Shown: positions 53,540 through 63,738 of the stretch, one piece after another
How the letters are laid out: each line of letters starts with the position of its first letter
Numbering within the stretch: the first letter of the stretch is position 1
Notes under the pieces: generated by a model
What the model was told of the DNA's origin: nothing
What the model saw: the letters and a program-made list of their open reading frames with translations, nothing else
Databases searched by the model: none
Source of the DNA: Bacteroidota bacterium
Lineage (GTDB): Bacteria; Bacteroidota; Bacteroidia; Bacteroidales; VadinHA17
Direction of reading: 5' to 3'
Assembly (NCBI GenBank): GCA_029564935.1
Contig: JAKQPD010000159.1
Coordinates: 1 to 64,000, forward strand
DNA length: 64,000 bases
Position numbers and translations under genes: made by a program

Positions 53540-55480
53540 ATGAACAGATATTTCTTGATAGGACTGCTTCTTTCTGTTTTAACAGGATCCGGCTCTTTTG
53601 CCCAGACTCCGGGCGAAGCGCAGTCAAAACGGCCTGCCGGGCCCAGGATAATCAGGGAGTGGAATCTTAACCACGATTTTACCGAAGAGGTCATAATCCC
53701 TTTTGACACGGTTTTTTCGTTGTTTCACCGTTACAGACTGACCGACAGATACTCGCCACTAAATGCTACCCTGGGCAACTACGGGCTGCCCTTTTACCAG
53801 CTGAATTTCTTTGACAGGATCTCCGACCCTGACAGATTTCTTTATTCATACTATCAACCCTTAATTTATACACCGGAAAGAGCAGTATTCATGAACACCC
53901 AGGTACCCTTCACCGAGCTTGTCTGGACAAACGGCGGACCCAGGGAAACGTCCGAGCAGACATTCAGAGTCAGGCATTCCCAGAATGTAAACAGGTTCCT
54001 GAATTTCGGACTGATCTATGATATTGTATATAATCTCGGACAGTATAATTATCAGAGGGCAGAGGATAAGGCTTTTACATTGTTCTCATCATATACCGGC
54101 CCGGCATATAAATATTATTTTTCAGCAGGGATTAATGATATAACCTCCTGGGAGAACGGTGGCATTTTAAATAAAGAAGACCTGGGACAGTATGAAACAA
54201 GGGATGTACCGATAAACCTTGGCGGCCTGAATACTGCAAAAAGTGTTCTTAAAAATCGTAATATACTCTTTGTCCAGCGTTACACGGTGGGCAAAAGGAC
54301 ACAAACGGGTGATTCACTTAAAAAAGCAGAAAGATTCTCCGGCCTGCGGGGGACCTTTTCTCATATTTTAATTGCGGAGAACAATAAAAGGTCTTATAGT
54401 GATAATAGTCCGTTATCGGGATTTTATGATACAGTTTTCATAAGTAAAAAAGCCACTTTCGACTCTCTTGCCCAGCGCAGCTTCAAAAACAGCCTGAGGT
54501 TTGATTTTGCAACTGATGAGAAACGAAAAATCAGCCTTGGCGGTGGCGTCGGGATCAGGAACGAGCTTTTCCGCTACAGCCAGATTATACCTGCCCACGA
54601 TACTACCTTTTCAGATACATTGGCATGGCGGAAAAGCAACAATGCAGTTATCGGGAAGCTTTTTAACACAATCGGCGATAAATTCAGATGGACAGCAGAC
54701 GGAGAATTATACCTTACAGGATATAAGGCGGGAGATTTCAGTCTGAAGGGCGAAATAACCAAATCCTTCGTACTGAAAAAAGGAACAGCCAGCTGGATCA
54801 TCCATGGGAGCATGATCAACCGTCAACCCTCTTTCTGGTATACCAGCTGGGGAAGCAACCATTTTGAATGGCTGAATGAACTGAATAAGGAATTCCGTAT
54901 CGATATCGGAACGCGATTATCCTACCCGGCACTTAAAACCGATCTGAGGTTCGATTATGCGATAATTGACAATTATACAGATTTCAATACTGAAGCTCTT
55001 CCTTCCCAGCATGGTGGAGGATTATCCGTCGCATCAATAATGCTAAGCAAAGAAATGAAAGCATGGAAATTCCACCTGTCGGGAGATGTGCTTGGTCAGA
55101 TATCAAGCAATTCGGAAATTCTTGATCTTCCTCTTATATCCCTGAGATCTGCCGGTTATTTCGAACACCTTTTCCGCTTCAAACAAACAAATGGCAAACT
55201 TAATACCCAGATAGGCTTTGATGTCCTTTATCATTCGTTATACTACGCTTATTCATATATGCCTTCAACAGGCAGATTCTTCAGACAGGATAAAGTAAGG
55301 ACAGGCAATTATCCTTTTGTCAATGTTTTTCTCAATCTCAAGCTCAAAAGAACGAGGATCTTCGTAATGTTTGACCATGTCAATGCCGGCCTGCTTGGCT
55401 ACGAATACTTCATGATGCCATCTTATCCCATGAATTACAGGATGTTACGCTATGGTCTAGCCTGGACGTTTTACAATTAA
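53540..55480 (+). CDS. Putative outer-membrane porin (Porin_10-like)
   Basis: 646 residues: signal peptide MNRYFLIGLLLSVLTGSGSFAQ, then beta-barrel-like alternation throughout and a terminal aromatic, as in outer-membrane barrels (ends YGLAWTFYN). NYGLPFYQLNFFDRISDPDR and YTPERAVFMNTQVPFTELVW match the Bacteroidota Porin_10 family (family knowledge). Solute not known. It stands 58 bases behind ftsZ with its own promoter. Confidence 0.83.
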   Translation: MNRYFLIGLLLSVLTGSGSFAQTPGEAQSKRPAGPRIIREWNLNHDFTEEVIIPFDTVFSLFHRYRLTDRYSPLNATLGNYGLPFYQLNFFDRISDPDRFLYSYYQPLIYTPERAVFMNTQVPFTELVWTNGGPRETSEQTFRVRHSQNVNRFLNFGLIYDIVYNLGQYNYQRAEDKAFTLFSSYTGPAYKYYFSAGINDITSWENGGILNKEDLGQYETRDVPINLGGLNTAKSVLKNRNILFVQRYTVGKRTQTGDSLKKAERFSGLRGTFSHILIAENNKRSYSDNSPLSGFYDTVFISKKATFDSLAQRSFKNSLRFDFATDEKRKISLGGGVGIRNELFRYSQIIPAHDTTFSDTLAWRKSNNAVIGKLFNTIGDKFRWTADGELYLTGYKAGDFSLKGEITKSFVLKKGTASWIIHGSMINRQPSFWYTSWGSNHFEWLNELNKEFRIDIGTRLSYPALKTDLRFDYAIIDNYTDFNTEALPSQHGGGLSVASIMLSKEMKAWKFHLSGDVLGQISSNSEILDLPLISLRSAGYFEHLFRFKQTNGKLNTQIGFDVLYHSLYYAYSYMPSTGRFFRQDKVRTGNYPFVNVFLNLKLKRTRIFVMFDHVNAGLLGYEYFMMPSYPMNYRMLRYGLAWTFYN

Positions 55481-55489
55481 AAATTTTTG

Positions 55490-55497
55490 TATCTTTG
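55490..55497 (+). promoter_or_regulatory. -7 promoter box of mltF
   Basis: TATCTTTG fits TAnnTTTG, 43 bases before the TTG start of mltF, just past the porin stop. Confidence 0.6.
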
Positions 55498-55540
55498 CCG
55501 CGTTTTTGTCTGAATTGATTGTGAAACAAAAAAACAACTA

Positions 55541-57037
55541 TTGGGAAAGAAAATAGTCCTTTTTACAGCCTTACTGGCGGTATTATTAATATCGTGTACC
55601 AACAGTAAGAATCACCAGGGAACAAATAACGGCAATAGTGTCTCCAATGATCTTGAACTTATACGGGAGAGGGGTAAACTTGTTGCAATAGCCGATTTTA
55701 ATTCGACTAATTATTTTGTTTATAAAGGTGAACCGATGGGATTCCATTTCGAGCTGCTCAATGAATTTACCGAATATCTCGGGGTAGATCTTGAAATAGT
55801 AACGGAAAACCATCTCGATCGTGCTTTCGATCTGCTTAAGTCAGGGAAAGCTGACATAATAGCCATTGGTCTGACAGTAAATTCATCACGAAAGAAAGAC
55901 ATCCAGTTTACGGTTCCGATAATCCAGACACGGCAGGTGCTGGTACAGCGTAAACCCAGAAACTGGAGGTCACTGACTGCCGATGCTCTTGACAGGCAGC
56001 TGATACGAAATCAGCTTGATCTTGCACATAAGACAATTTTTGTCCAGGAGCAGTCTGCACATTCCGAACGGATCAGATCCTTGTCGGATGAAATAGGAGA
56101 TACAATCAGTATTATTGAGGTGCCTTATGAATCGGAGGAACTGATAAGGTTTGTTGCAAACGGAGAGATCGAATATACAGTATGTGATGAGAATATTGCA
56201 ATTGTTAATTCTACTTATTATCCTGATATCGACATCAGTACTCCCGTCAGTTTCCCACAGAACATTGCCTGGGGATTGAGGAAACAGGAATCGTCCCGTC
56301 TTCTCGATGAACTTAATCAATGGATATCATCATTTAAAGAGACGAAACGCTATCTGTCACTTTATTCAAAGTATTTCAAGAACAGCCGATCGAACCTGAG
56401 GGTTAAGAGTGACTATTATTCCCTCAGTACCGGGAAGATTTCAATGTGGGATGAAATGATAAAGAAAGCCAGCAGCGATATTGGCTGGGACTGGCGACTT
56501 CTTGCATCCCTTATGTACCAGGAATCGAGGTTCGATCCGGATGTTGAATCGTGGGCAGGTGCTTACGGTCTTATGCAGGTTATGCCGCTTACCGGGGAAA
56601 GATTCGGCATTGATATTAAGGCTTCTCCTTCAAATAATGTAAGGGCGGGAATTATGAACATAAAGTGGCTCACAGCGATGTTTGAAAGCAAAATCCCTGA
56701 TGAAGGAGAAAGAATGAAATTCATATTAGCATCATATAATGCCGGTCCCGGACATGTTCTCGATGCAATGAAGCTTGCTGAAAAGAACGGTATGGATCCC
56801 ACTAAATGGGAAGGAAATGTTGCCGTATGGCTTCTGAAAAAATCCAATCCTGTATATTATAATGATGAAGTAGTGAAAAACGGCTATTTCAGGGGAACCG
56901 AATCGGTCAATTATGTAAGCGAGGTACTTGATCGCTATGACCATTACAGGAATCTGATTACAGGTGAGAACGTCAACAGGCTGACAATGAATATGGGCCA
57001 GGTCGGCCGGGATAGAGATATCCTGACTGCTGACTGA
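55541..57037 (+). CDS. mltF: Lytic transglycosylase MltF-like lipoprotein
   Basis: 498 residues. The start is a TTG (55541); no ATG fits before the lipoprotein signal MGKKIVLFTALLAVLLISC. A solute-binding type 3 domain (~40-275, ERGKLVAIADFNSTNYFVYK, GFHFELLNEFTEYLG) is followed by a lysozyme-like SLT domain (~305-450) with catalytic E in MYQESRFDPDVESW, then AYGLMQVMP and SYNAGPGHVLDAM. Cleaves murein to 1,6-anhydro products; the binding domain senses ligand in E. coli MltF. Lipidated, likely outer membrane. Confidence 0.92.
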   Translation: MGKKIVLFTALLAVLLISCTNSKNHQGTNNGNSVSNDLELIRERGKLVAIADFNSTNYFVYKGEPMGFHFELLNEFTEYLGVDLEIVTENHLDRAFDLLKSGKADIIAIGLTVNSSRKKDIQFTVPIIQTRQVLVQRKPRNWRSLTADALDRQLIRNQLDLAHKTIFVQEQSAHSERIRSLSDEIGDTISIIEVPYESEELIRFVANGEIEYTVCDENIAIVNSTYYPDIDISTPVSFPQNIAWGLRKQESSRLLDELNQWISSFKETKRYLSLYSKYFKNSRSNLRVKSDYYSLSTGKISMWDEMIKKASSDIGWDWRLLASLMYQESRFDPDVESWAGAYGLMQVMPLTGERFGIDIKASPSNNVRAGIMNIKWLTAMFESKIPDEGERMKFILASYNAGPGHVLDAMKLAEKNGMDPTKWEGNVAVWLLKKSNPVYYNDEVVKNGYFRGTESVNYVSEVLDRYDHYRNLITGENVNRLTMNMGQVGRDRDILTAD

Positions 57038-57047
57038 CTCCGGATTT

Positions 57048-58292
57048 TCAATCGTACCTTATAGCTTTCACGGGGCTGATCCTGCTTATAAGCTTCGACG
57101 GGACAAGCAGCATTATCAGTATTGCAGCCATCGATCCCGCATTAAGCAGAAGTATATGGCTTAACTGCAGATTTACAGGTACTGTTTTGATATAATAAGA
57201 AGACGGATCGAGGGTTATAAGTCCTGTCTTAAGCTGGATAAGCGTCAGCCCGATCCCGATAATATTTCCCCAGAACAATCCTTTGCTTATAAGGTAAGCG
57301 GCCTGGTAAAGAAATACTCTCCTTATTGTTATATCCTGTGACCCGAGAGCTTTCAGTACTCCGATCATGTTCGTTTTTTCCAGGATAAGTATCAGCAGGT
57401 TTGAAACCATATTGAATCCGGCTACTATAAGCATCAGAATGATTATAATTATGACATTTATATCCTGAAAATTAAGCCAGTCGAAGATCTGGGGATACTT
57501 TTCCCCGATACTGATGACCTGTACCTTATCCTCATCCTTAGCAAGCTGGTATCCTATTGCATTCTGAACACGCACCTTCATTTCATCCATCCTGTCGAAA
57601 TCATCAATGAAAACCTCAAAACCGCTTATCTGGTCGTCTTCCCATCCATTCAGCCTTTTTATATGCCCTATATCACAGAAAACATATATTTTATCGAATT
57701 CCTCCAGGCTGGTCTCATAAATACCGCTGATCGTGAACTTCCGCATACGGGGAGGATCCTGTACGAAATGCATTGCAAATGAATCACCTGTACGCAGCCT
57801 GAGGAGATCCGAGATCTTTTTTGAAATGATCACCTTATCGGTCCGTGAGGTGTCGGTAACAGTGAATACTGTTCCGTCTGTCATATTACTGCTGAAATAG
57901 CTCCAGTCAAAATCACTTCCGACTCCCTTGAGGACAACACCCTGAATATCCTCGTCAGTTTTTATTATCCCGGCTTTGGTGGCAAATACCTGTATATGCT
58001 TTATCCCCGGTATGCTCCGGATAGCGGGAATGAACTCCTGTCCCTGGTGTATGGGAGCAGTTTCAAATGAAAGATTCGAGTCCATGTTGACGATCTGAAT
58101 ATTCGAACCGAACCCGATTATTTTTTCCCTTATCTGCTCCTTGAAGCCTGTCAGGATAGCTACAGCAACTATCATAACTGCCAGTCCGGTGGCAATGCCG
58201 ATTATCGCGATAACATTTATCGGTTGAGAGAATGAGGTTGATTCCCTCCTGCCCTTGATAAGCCGCCGGGCTATAAAATAAGGTAAATTCAT
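57048..58292 (-). CDS. LolC/LolE-type ABC transporter permease
   Basis: 414 residues: N-terminal helix ~25-48 (NVIAIIGIATGLAVMIVAVA), a large periplasmic MacB_PCD-like domain, and three C-terminal helices of the FtsX domain (VIIIIILMLIVAGFNMVSNL, IGVLKALGSQDITIRRVFL, LIQLKTGLITLDPS). RRLIKGRRESTSFSQPINVI is the usual LolE-like start. Probably extracts lipoproteins from the inner membrane with a LolD ATPase encoded elsewhere. Converges with mltF. Confidence 0.87.
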   Translation of the reverse strand: MNLPYFIARRLIKGRRESTSFSQPINVIAIIGIATGLAVMIVAVAILTGFKEQIREKIIGFGSNIQIVNMDSNLSFETAPIHQGQEFIPAIRSIPGIKHIQVFATKAGIIKTDEDIQGVVLKGVGSDFDWSYFSSNMTDGTVFTVTDTSRTDKVIISKKISDLLRLRTGDSFAMHFVQDPPRMRKFTISGIYETSLEEFDKIYVFCDIGHIKRLNGWEDDQISGFEVFIDDFDRMDEMKVRVQNAIGYQLAKDEDKVQVISIGEKYPQIFDWLNFQDINVIIIIILMLIVAGFNMVSNLLILILEKTNMIGVLKALGSQDITIRRVFLYQAAYLISKGLFWGNIIGIGLTLIQLKTGLITLDPSSYYIKTVPVNLQLSHILLLNAGSMAAILIMLLVPSKLISRISPVKAIRYD

Positions 58293-58300
58293 ATCAGCAT

Positions 58301-58308
58301 CAAAAATA
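58301..58308 (-). promoter_or_regulatory. -7 promoter box of the LolC/E gene
   Basis: TATTTTTG on the minus strand, ending 8 bases before the ATG at 58292, implying a leader of only a few bases. Confidence 0.45.
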
Positions 58309-58313
58309 GTAAA

Positions 58314-58440
58314 TCTCTGTGGAACTCTACTGAATTCTCTGTGGAACTCTCCCGCTTAAAGCGGGACAAGTTTTGTAACAAAAAAGATTAAGAGCTTACA
58401 CAAAAGGGACACAGAGGTTCACAAAGGTTCACAGAGAGAA
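58314..58440. repeat. CTCTGTGGAACTC direct/inverted repeats
   Basis: TCTCTGTGGAACTCT occurs twice (58314 and about 58336). The inverted, diverged form GAGGTTCACAAAGGTTCACA + GAGAG follows near 58411-58437, and a palindrome TCCCGCTTAAAGCGGGA sits between (about 58349-58365). The block can form a long stem and fills the gap between divergent genes. Confidence 0.7.
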
Positions 58441-58448
58441 AAATTTTG

Positions 58449-58456
58449 TAGCTTTA
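58449..58456 (+). promoter_or_regulatory. Near-consensus -7 box of the NamZ gene
   Basis: TAGCTTTA differs from TAnnTTTG in the last base; 19 bases before the ATG at 58476. Confidence 0.35.
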
Positions 58457-58475
58457 GTGATTAAATTAATTTCAT

Positions 58476-59639
58476 ATGAGAAGATTATTAACAATAATTG
58501 CAATAGTCTTGTTTGCTACGGGATGTCAGGGTGGTGATACAGAACCAATACCGGCAGCAGATCAGCCGGAAATGTATAAAGATCTGATAATTGGCAAATC
58601 AGTTGGTATTGTTGCAAACCAGACGTCGATGGTTGGTAATGAACATCTTGTTGAGTTCCTGACCGGGCAGGGGGTAAGCATTAAGGTAATATTCACACCG
58701 GAACATGGTTACCGCGAACTTGTGGCTGACGGGGAGCATATTGGCGACGGGACAGATGCTGCCACCGGAATACCTCTGAGAAGCCTTTACGGTATACGCC
58801 GCAAGCCGGCGCCTGAGGATCTCGCCGGACTTGATATTGTTATCTATGATATTCAGGATGTGGGGGCACGTTTTTATACATATATATCTACATTGCATTA
58901 TGTGATGGAAGCATGTGCCGAAAATAATGTCAGATGCATAGTTTTCGACAGGCCGAATCCCAACGGTTTCTATTTCGACGGGAATATAGCAGATACAGCT
59001 TATCGTTCATTTGTCGGAATTCATCCTGTTCCTGTGATGCATGGCATGACGGTGGGTGAATATGCACAGATGATAAATGGTGAAGGCTGGCTTGCAGGAG
59101 GGATCCGGTGTGATCTGACGGTCATTAAATGTAAAAATTACACTCATCAGACCCTGTATGAACTTCCTGTCAGACCATCTCCCAACCTGCCGAACATGAC
59201 AGCTGTTTATCTCTATCCTTCACTTTGTTTTTTCGAAGGGACAAATGTTTCTCTCGGAAGAGGCACTCCTTTTCCTTTCCAGGTCTATGGATCACCTCTG
59301 TTGCCTGATACAGGCTTCAGCTTCACTCCGGAAAGCCGGGCTGAATCTGTTAAACCCCCGCTCATGGGGATCAGGTGTTACGGTGTTGATTTACGGGGAG
59401 CTATTGAAGATAAACTGGTCCCTTCTTCCGGAATAAATCTCGGATGGGTGATTGATGCCTATAACAGATATCCCGAAAAGGATAAATTCTTCAATAATTA
59501 TTTTGATGTTCTTGCAGCCGGACCCATACTCAGGGAGCAAATCATCAGCGGAATGAGCCCGGATGAGATCAGAGTTACCTGGAAGGAAGGACTTGAGAAG
59601 TTTGGCAGGATACGGGCAAAATATCTTTTGTACGAGTAA
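58476..59639 (+). CDS. namZ: DUF1343 / NamZ-type exo-beta-N-acetylmuramidase
   Basis: 387 residues with lipoprotein signal MRRLLTIIAIVLFATGC. Family blocks: GIVANQTSMVGNEHLVEFL, VIFTPEHGYRELVADGEHI, GIPLRSLYG, VIYDIQDVGARFYTYISTLH, FDRPNPNGF, RPSPNLPNMTAVYLYPSLCF and NVSLGRGTPFPFQ. NamZ of Bacillus removes terminal MurNAc from peptidoglycan fragments; this protein likely recycles muropeptides in the periplasm. Catalytic residues were not assigned with certainty. Confidence 0.9.
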   Translation: MRRLLTIIAIVLFATGCQGGDTEPIPAADQPEMYKDLIIGKSVGIVANQTSMVGNEHLVEFLTGQGVSIKVIFTPEHGYRELVADGEHIGDGTDAATGIPLRSLYGIRRKPAPEDLAGLDIVIYDIQDVGARFYTYISTLHYVMEACAENNVRCIVFDRPNPNGFYFDGNIADTAYRSFVGIHPVPVMHGMTVGEYAQMINGEGWLAGGIRCDLTVIKCKNYTHQTLYELPVRPSPNLPNMTAVYLYPSLCFFEGTNVSLGRGTPFPFQVYGSPLLPDTGFSFTPESRAESVKPPLMGIRCYGVDLRGAIEDKLVPSSGINLGWVIDAYNRYPEKDKFFNNYFDVLAAGPILREQIISGMSPDEIRVTWKEGLEKFGRIRAKYLLYE

Positions 59640-59645
59640 ATGAAT

Positions 59646-60845
59646 TCAGTGTGTAGCACCCGGATATACCTTCAGGGCTTCTGATAAGGTTTCGATAGCA
59701 TTTTTAAGATCCTCAATCTTAAGGACATATGCAATTCTGGCCTCATTCCTGCCCAGTCCGGGTGTTGAATAAAATCCTGATGCCGGAGCGACCATTACAG
59801 TCTGGTTCTTATACTCGAACTTTTCAAGGATCCATTGTGCAAATCTGTCGGCATCGTCGACCGGCAGCCTTACAACTGTGTAAAAGGCACCTTTCGGTCT
59901 TGGACAATAGACACCGGGTATTTTGTTAAGGGCATCGACCATATAATTACGGCGGGCAGTATACTCCCTGCTGATCTCAGTAAAATATTCTGCAGGAGTA
60001 TCGATCGATGCTTCAGCTGCAATCTGACCAAGACCCGGAGGAGAAAGCCGGGCCTGTGCAAATTTCAGAGCCGTCGAAATAACTTCCTTATTTCTGGAGA
60101 CCAGGGCTCCTATCCTTATTCCACACTCGCTGTAACGCTTCGATACGGAATCAATAAGAATTACATGATCCTCAATTCCCCTCAGTTTCATCGGAGAAAA
60201 ATGCTCCGTACCGTCATAACATAACTCCCGGTAAGCTTCATCGGAGAAAAGATAGATGTTGTGTTTTTTAACAATATCGCCAAGAAGGCTGATCTCCTCT
60301 TTTGAATACAGATACCCTGTAGGGTTGTTGGGACTGCATATCAGGATACCTTTCGTCCTGGCAGTGATCTTCTTCTCTATCTCAGAAATGGGTGGCAGTG
60401 CAAAATCGTTGCCGATATGTGAAGTCACCGTAACGATTTTCACTCCGGCTGATGTGGCAAAGCCACTATAGTTGGCATAAAAAGGTTCCGGTGTAATAAT
60501 TTCATCACCGGGATCAGTGCATGAATTCAGTGCAAAAAGGATAGCTTCCGATCCCCCCGTGGTGATCAGGATATCTGAATGACTTACATTTATACCGATA
60601 TTCCGGTAAAATTCTGCCAGTTTAAGCCTGTAGGATTCGTTGCCGGCAGAGTGGCTGTACTCCAAAACCTTATGCCTGATGTTTCTCACTGCATTCAATG
60701 CTGTTTCCGGCGTGGGTATATCGGGTTGACCTATATTCAGACGGTAGACTCTGATCCCCTTTCTTGCAGCTTCCTCGGCAAAGGGGACCAGTTTCCTTAT
60801 CGGTGAAGCCGGCACTGACCGGCCTTTTAATGAAATTGATGGCAT
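59646..60845 (-). CDS. PLP-dependent aminotransferase, class I (AspC-like)
   Basis: 399 residues from MPSISLKGRSVPASPIRKLV (ATG at 60845; the longer frame runs through the promoter). Fold type I: YRLNIGQPDIPTPE, TTGGSEAILFALN (phosphate-binding), CSPNNPTGYLYSKEEI, FSDEAYRELCYDG, the PLP lysine in IDSVSKRYSECGIRIGALVS, and the substrate Arg in RNEARIAYVL. Aspartate or another amino-acid donor; exact substrate not deducible. Confidence 0.9.
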   Translation of the reverse strand: MPSISLKGRSVPASPIRKLVPFAEEAARKGIRVYRLNIGQPDIPTPETALNAVRNIRHKVLEYSHSAGNESYRLKLAEFYRNIGINVSHSDILITTGGSEAILFALNSCTDPGDEIITPEPFYANYSGFATSAGVKIVTVTSHIGNDFALPPISEIEKKITARTKGILICSPNNPTGYLYSKEEISLLGDIVKKHNIYLFSDEAYRELCYDGTEHFSPMKLRGIEDHVILIDSVSKRYSECGIRIGALVSRNKEVISTALKFAQARLSPPGLGQIAAEASIDTPAEYFTEISREYTARRNYMVDALNKIPGVYCPRPKGAFYTVVRLPVDDADRFAQWILEKFEYKNQTVMVAPASGFYSTPGLGRNEARIAYVLKIEDLKNAIETLSEALKVYPGATH

Positions 60846-60876
60846 CAGTGGTTTATTATTGTTGTTAATCTGAAGG

Positions 60877-60884
60877 CAAAAATA
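60877..60884 (-). promoter_or_regulatory. -7 promoter box of the aminotransferase gene
   Basis: TATTTTTG on the minus strand, 31 bases before the ATG at 60845, the same distance as for the first gdh gene. Confidence 0.55.
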
Positions 60885-60947
60885 GTAAGAATAAAATACA
60901 GAAAGTATGATTTTTAATATATTTCCCAAGTCCTGACAGATATTATG

Positions 60948-60995
60948 ATCTACGTATTATAATACGTATTTTAATACGTATTATAATACGTAGAT
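60948..60995. repeat. 48-bp TACGTA palindrome, copy 2
   Basis: Same design as 18340-18387: four TACGTA cores at 12-bp steps (60951, 60963, 60975, 60987) in a near-perfect palindrome, extended by GATC on both ends (60947-60996). It lies between the divergent aminotransferase and valS promoters, so a terminator role is unlikely. Confidence 0.8.
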
Positions 60996-61041
60996 CGAAT
61001 ATGATCCGGTGCTGATTTGACTTTGATTTAATAATAATTTC

Positions 61042-61049
61042 TATTTTTG
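61042..61049 (+). promoter_or_regulatory. -7 promoter box of valS
   Basis: TATTTTTG, 34 bases before the valS ATG. TTTG elements lie 16 and 22 bases upstream as possible -33 boxes. Confidence 0.6.
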
Positions 61050-61083
61050 CAGATCAATTAGCCCATCTATCACACCCTTATAT

Positions 61084-63738
61084 ATGGAAATACCTTCAAG
61101 ATACGATCCCGGTAAAACGGAAAGCAGGTGGTATGAACACTGGATGAAACTGGGGCTCTTCAGGAGTGTTCCTGATGAGAGAGAGCCTTATACGATTGTT
61201 ATTCCTCCTCCTAATGTGACGGGTGTGCTTCATATGGGGCATATGCTGAACAACACGATTCAGGATGTACTTATCCGCAGAGCCAGGATGATGGGCAGGA
61301 ATGCATGCTGGGTACCTGGAACGGATCATGCATCAATTGCTACCGAAGCCAAGGTTGTTGCCAAGCTCCGAAGTGAAAAGATTGAAAAGAAAGACATTAC
61401 AAGGGAGCAATTCATCGGACATGCCTGGGAATGGACTCATAAGCACGGGGGCATTATCCTTGAGCAGCTTAAGAAGCTCGGAGCTTCATGCGACTGGGAA
61501 AGAACTCTGTTCACAATGGATGACAAGAGATATGAGTCGGTAATAAAGGTATTTGTCGATCTTTTCAACAAAGGACTTATTTACCGCGGAGTCAGGATGA
61601 TAAACTGGGATCCACAGGCCCGGACTGCTGTATCTGATGAGGAGGTTTATTTTTCCGAAGAGCAGTCAAAACTGTATTACGTTAAATACAAGATCGCAGG
61701 GTGGAATGATTTTGTGACAATAGCAACAACCCGTCCCGAAACAATTCTGGGCGATACAGCTGTGTGTGCACATCCCGGCGATAAAAGGTATCAGCATCTG
61801 AAGGGTAAGAAAGTAATAGTCCCGATGGTGAACAGGGAGGTACCGTTCATATTTGATGAGTATGTCGATATGGAATTCGGGACAGGATGTCTGAAAATAA
61901 CCCCTGCACATGATATCAATGATTATGAAATAGGGTTGAAATATAATCTCCCGTCAATAGATATTTTCAATGACGATGGTACTCTGGGCAGTAATGCCGG
62001 TTTGTTTGTGGGTACCGACAGGTTCGCAGCCAGGGATCTGGCCGAGAAGGAGCTGGCTAAAAGAGGTAACCTGGTTAAAGTTATCCCTTATACAAACAAG
62101 ATCGGAAGGTCTGAGAGGACCCATGCCGTTATTGAGCCGAAGCTTTCAACACAATGGTTCCTTAAGATGGAAGATCTCTCAAAGCCTGCCCTAAAAGCGG
62201 TAATGGAAGGAGACATACATCTTCACCCGTCAAAGTTCAAAAACCTGTACCGCCACTGGATGGAAAATGTCCACGACTGGTGTATCAGCCGTCATCTCTG
62301 GTGGGGACACCGTATTCCTGCCTGGTATTATAATGGCGGTGAATATGTTGTGGCCATGAATGTTGAGGAAGCACTGAAGATTGCCAGGAAGAACAGCGGA
62401 AATGAACTGCTGAAAGAATCCGATCTGATACAGGATGATGATGTCCTTGATACATGGTTCTCGTCGTGGCTTTGGCCGATCACATCATTCGACGGTATAA
62501 ATAACCCGGATAATCCTGATATAAAGTATTATTATCCGACAAATGATCTTATAACAGCTCCTGAAATACTATTTTTTTGGGTGGCGAGGATGATTATAGC
62601 CGGATATGAGTATCGTGGTGATAAACCTTTCAGTAACGTTTACCTGACTGGTCTTGTACGTGATCAGCAACGGCGGAAAATGTCGAAGTCCCTTGGAAAT
62701 TCACCCGAACCGCTTGACCTGATAGAAAAGTACGGAGCCGACGGCGTCAGAGTAGGTATGCTCTTATGTTCACCGGCAGGGAATGACCTTCTTTATGATG
62801 ATTCATTACCTGAGCAGGGGCGGAATTTTGCAAACAAAATATGGAATGCATTCAGGCTTGTAATAGGGTGGTCGGTTGATGATTCAATAGCTCAGCCCGA
62901 TTCTTCAGCATCTGCCGTTAAATGGATGGAAGAAGCACTCCGACGGGGAATATCTGAAATTGATGGTGATTTCAGAAAATTCAGGATATCAGAAGGACTG
63001 ATGGCTGCCTACAAGCTTTTCTGGGATGAATTCTCGGGCTGGTATCTTGAGATCATCAAACCCGAATATCAGAAGCCGGTTGACCGGAAAACATTTGAAG
63101 CCACAATTTCTTTCTTCGACAGGCTCCTGAGGATCATCCACCCCTTCATGCCCTTTATTACAGAGGAAATATGGCATCTTATTATGGAAAGAAAAGATGA
63201 TGAAAGTATCATGATAGCCAGGATGCCTGAAGTAAAGAAATTCAACAGGGAATTACTGGCACGTTTTGAAACGGTTAAAGAGACCGTAACGGCAATCCGC
63301 TCAGTGAGGAAAGAGAAAGGTATACCTAACAGGGAAAAGATTGTTCTCTGCATCCGCTCGGGAAAGGAGGGGGTTGACAACGAATTCATACCGGTTATCA
63401 TGAAACTCTGTAACCTTTCGGATGTGACTCTTGTGAACAATAAGAAAGAGGGTGCTGCATCATTTATTACGGGCACCACCGAATACTATATCCCGCTTGA
63501 AGGCGTGCAGGATAATGAAGCTGAGATTTCAAGGATCCGTGAGGATCTTAATTATTACAGGGAATTCCTTGCTTCAGTCATGAAGAAGCTCGATAATGTC
63601 CGGTTTGTTCAGAATGCTCCTGGACCGGTTCTTGAGCTTGAAAGGAAGAAGAAAGCTGATACTGAACTTAAAATACAATCTCTGGAGGAAAGGCTAAAGG
63701 AACTTGATGCTCAGGGTTCCAGTTTTCTTACAAAATAA
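61084..63738 (+). CDS. valS: Valyl-tRNA synthetase
   Basis: 884 residues, class Ia. HIGH motif as HMGH in [20 protein letters not shown] near residue 48, [17 protein letters not shown], editing domain with [18 protein letters not shown] in [14 protein letters not shown] near residue 535, anticodon-binding helices, and the C-terminal coiled coil ([20 protein letters not shown]) typical of ValRS. Complete. Its 3' end overlaps a convergent minus-strand frame by 28 bases. Confidence 0.97.
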   Translation: MEIPSRYDPGKTESRWYEHWMKLGLFRSVPDEREPYTIVIPPPNVTGVLHMGHMLNNTIQDVLIRRARMMGRNACWVPGTDHASIATEAKVVAKLRSEKIEKKDITREQFIGHAWEWTHKHGGIILEQLKKLGASCDWERTLFTMDDKRYESVIKVFVDLFNKGLIYRGVRMINWDPQARTAVSDEEVYFSEEQSKLYYVKYKIAGWNDFVTIATTRPETILGDTAVCAHPGDKRYQHLKGKKVIVPMVNREVPFIFDEYVDMEFGTGCLKITPAHDINDYEIGLKYNLPSIDIFNDDGTLGSNAGLFVGTDRFAARDLAEKELAKRGNLVKVIPYTNKIGRSERTHAVIEPKLSTQWFLKMEDLSKPALKAVMEGDIHLHPSKFKNLYRHWMENVHDWCISRHLWWGHRIPAWYYNGGEYVVAMNVEEALKIARKNSGNELLKESDLIQDDDVLDTWFSSWLWPITSFDGINNPDNPDIKYYYPTNDLITAPEILFFWVARMIIAGYEYRGDKPFSNVYLTGLVRDQQRRKMSKSLGNSPEPLDLIEKYGADGVRVGMLLCSPAGNDLLYDDSLPEQGRNFANKIWNAFRLVIGWSVDDSIAQPDSSASAVKWMEEALRRGISEIDGDFRKFRISEGLMAAYKLFWDEFSGWYLEIIKPEYQKPVDRKTFEATISFFDRLLRIIHPFMPFITEEIWHLIMERKDDESIMIARMPEVKKFNRELLARFETVKETVTAIRSVRKEKGIPNREKIVLCIRSGKEGVDNEFIPVIMKLCNLSDVTLVNNKKEGAASFITGTTEYYIPLEGVQDNEAEISRIREDLNYYREFLASVMKKLDNVRFVQNAPGPVLELERKKKADTELKIQSLEERLKELDAQGSSFLTK

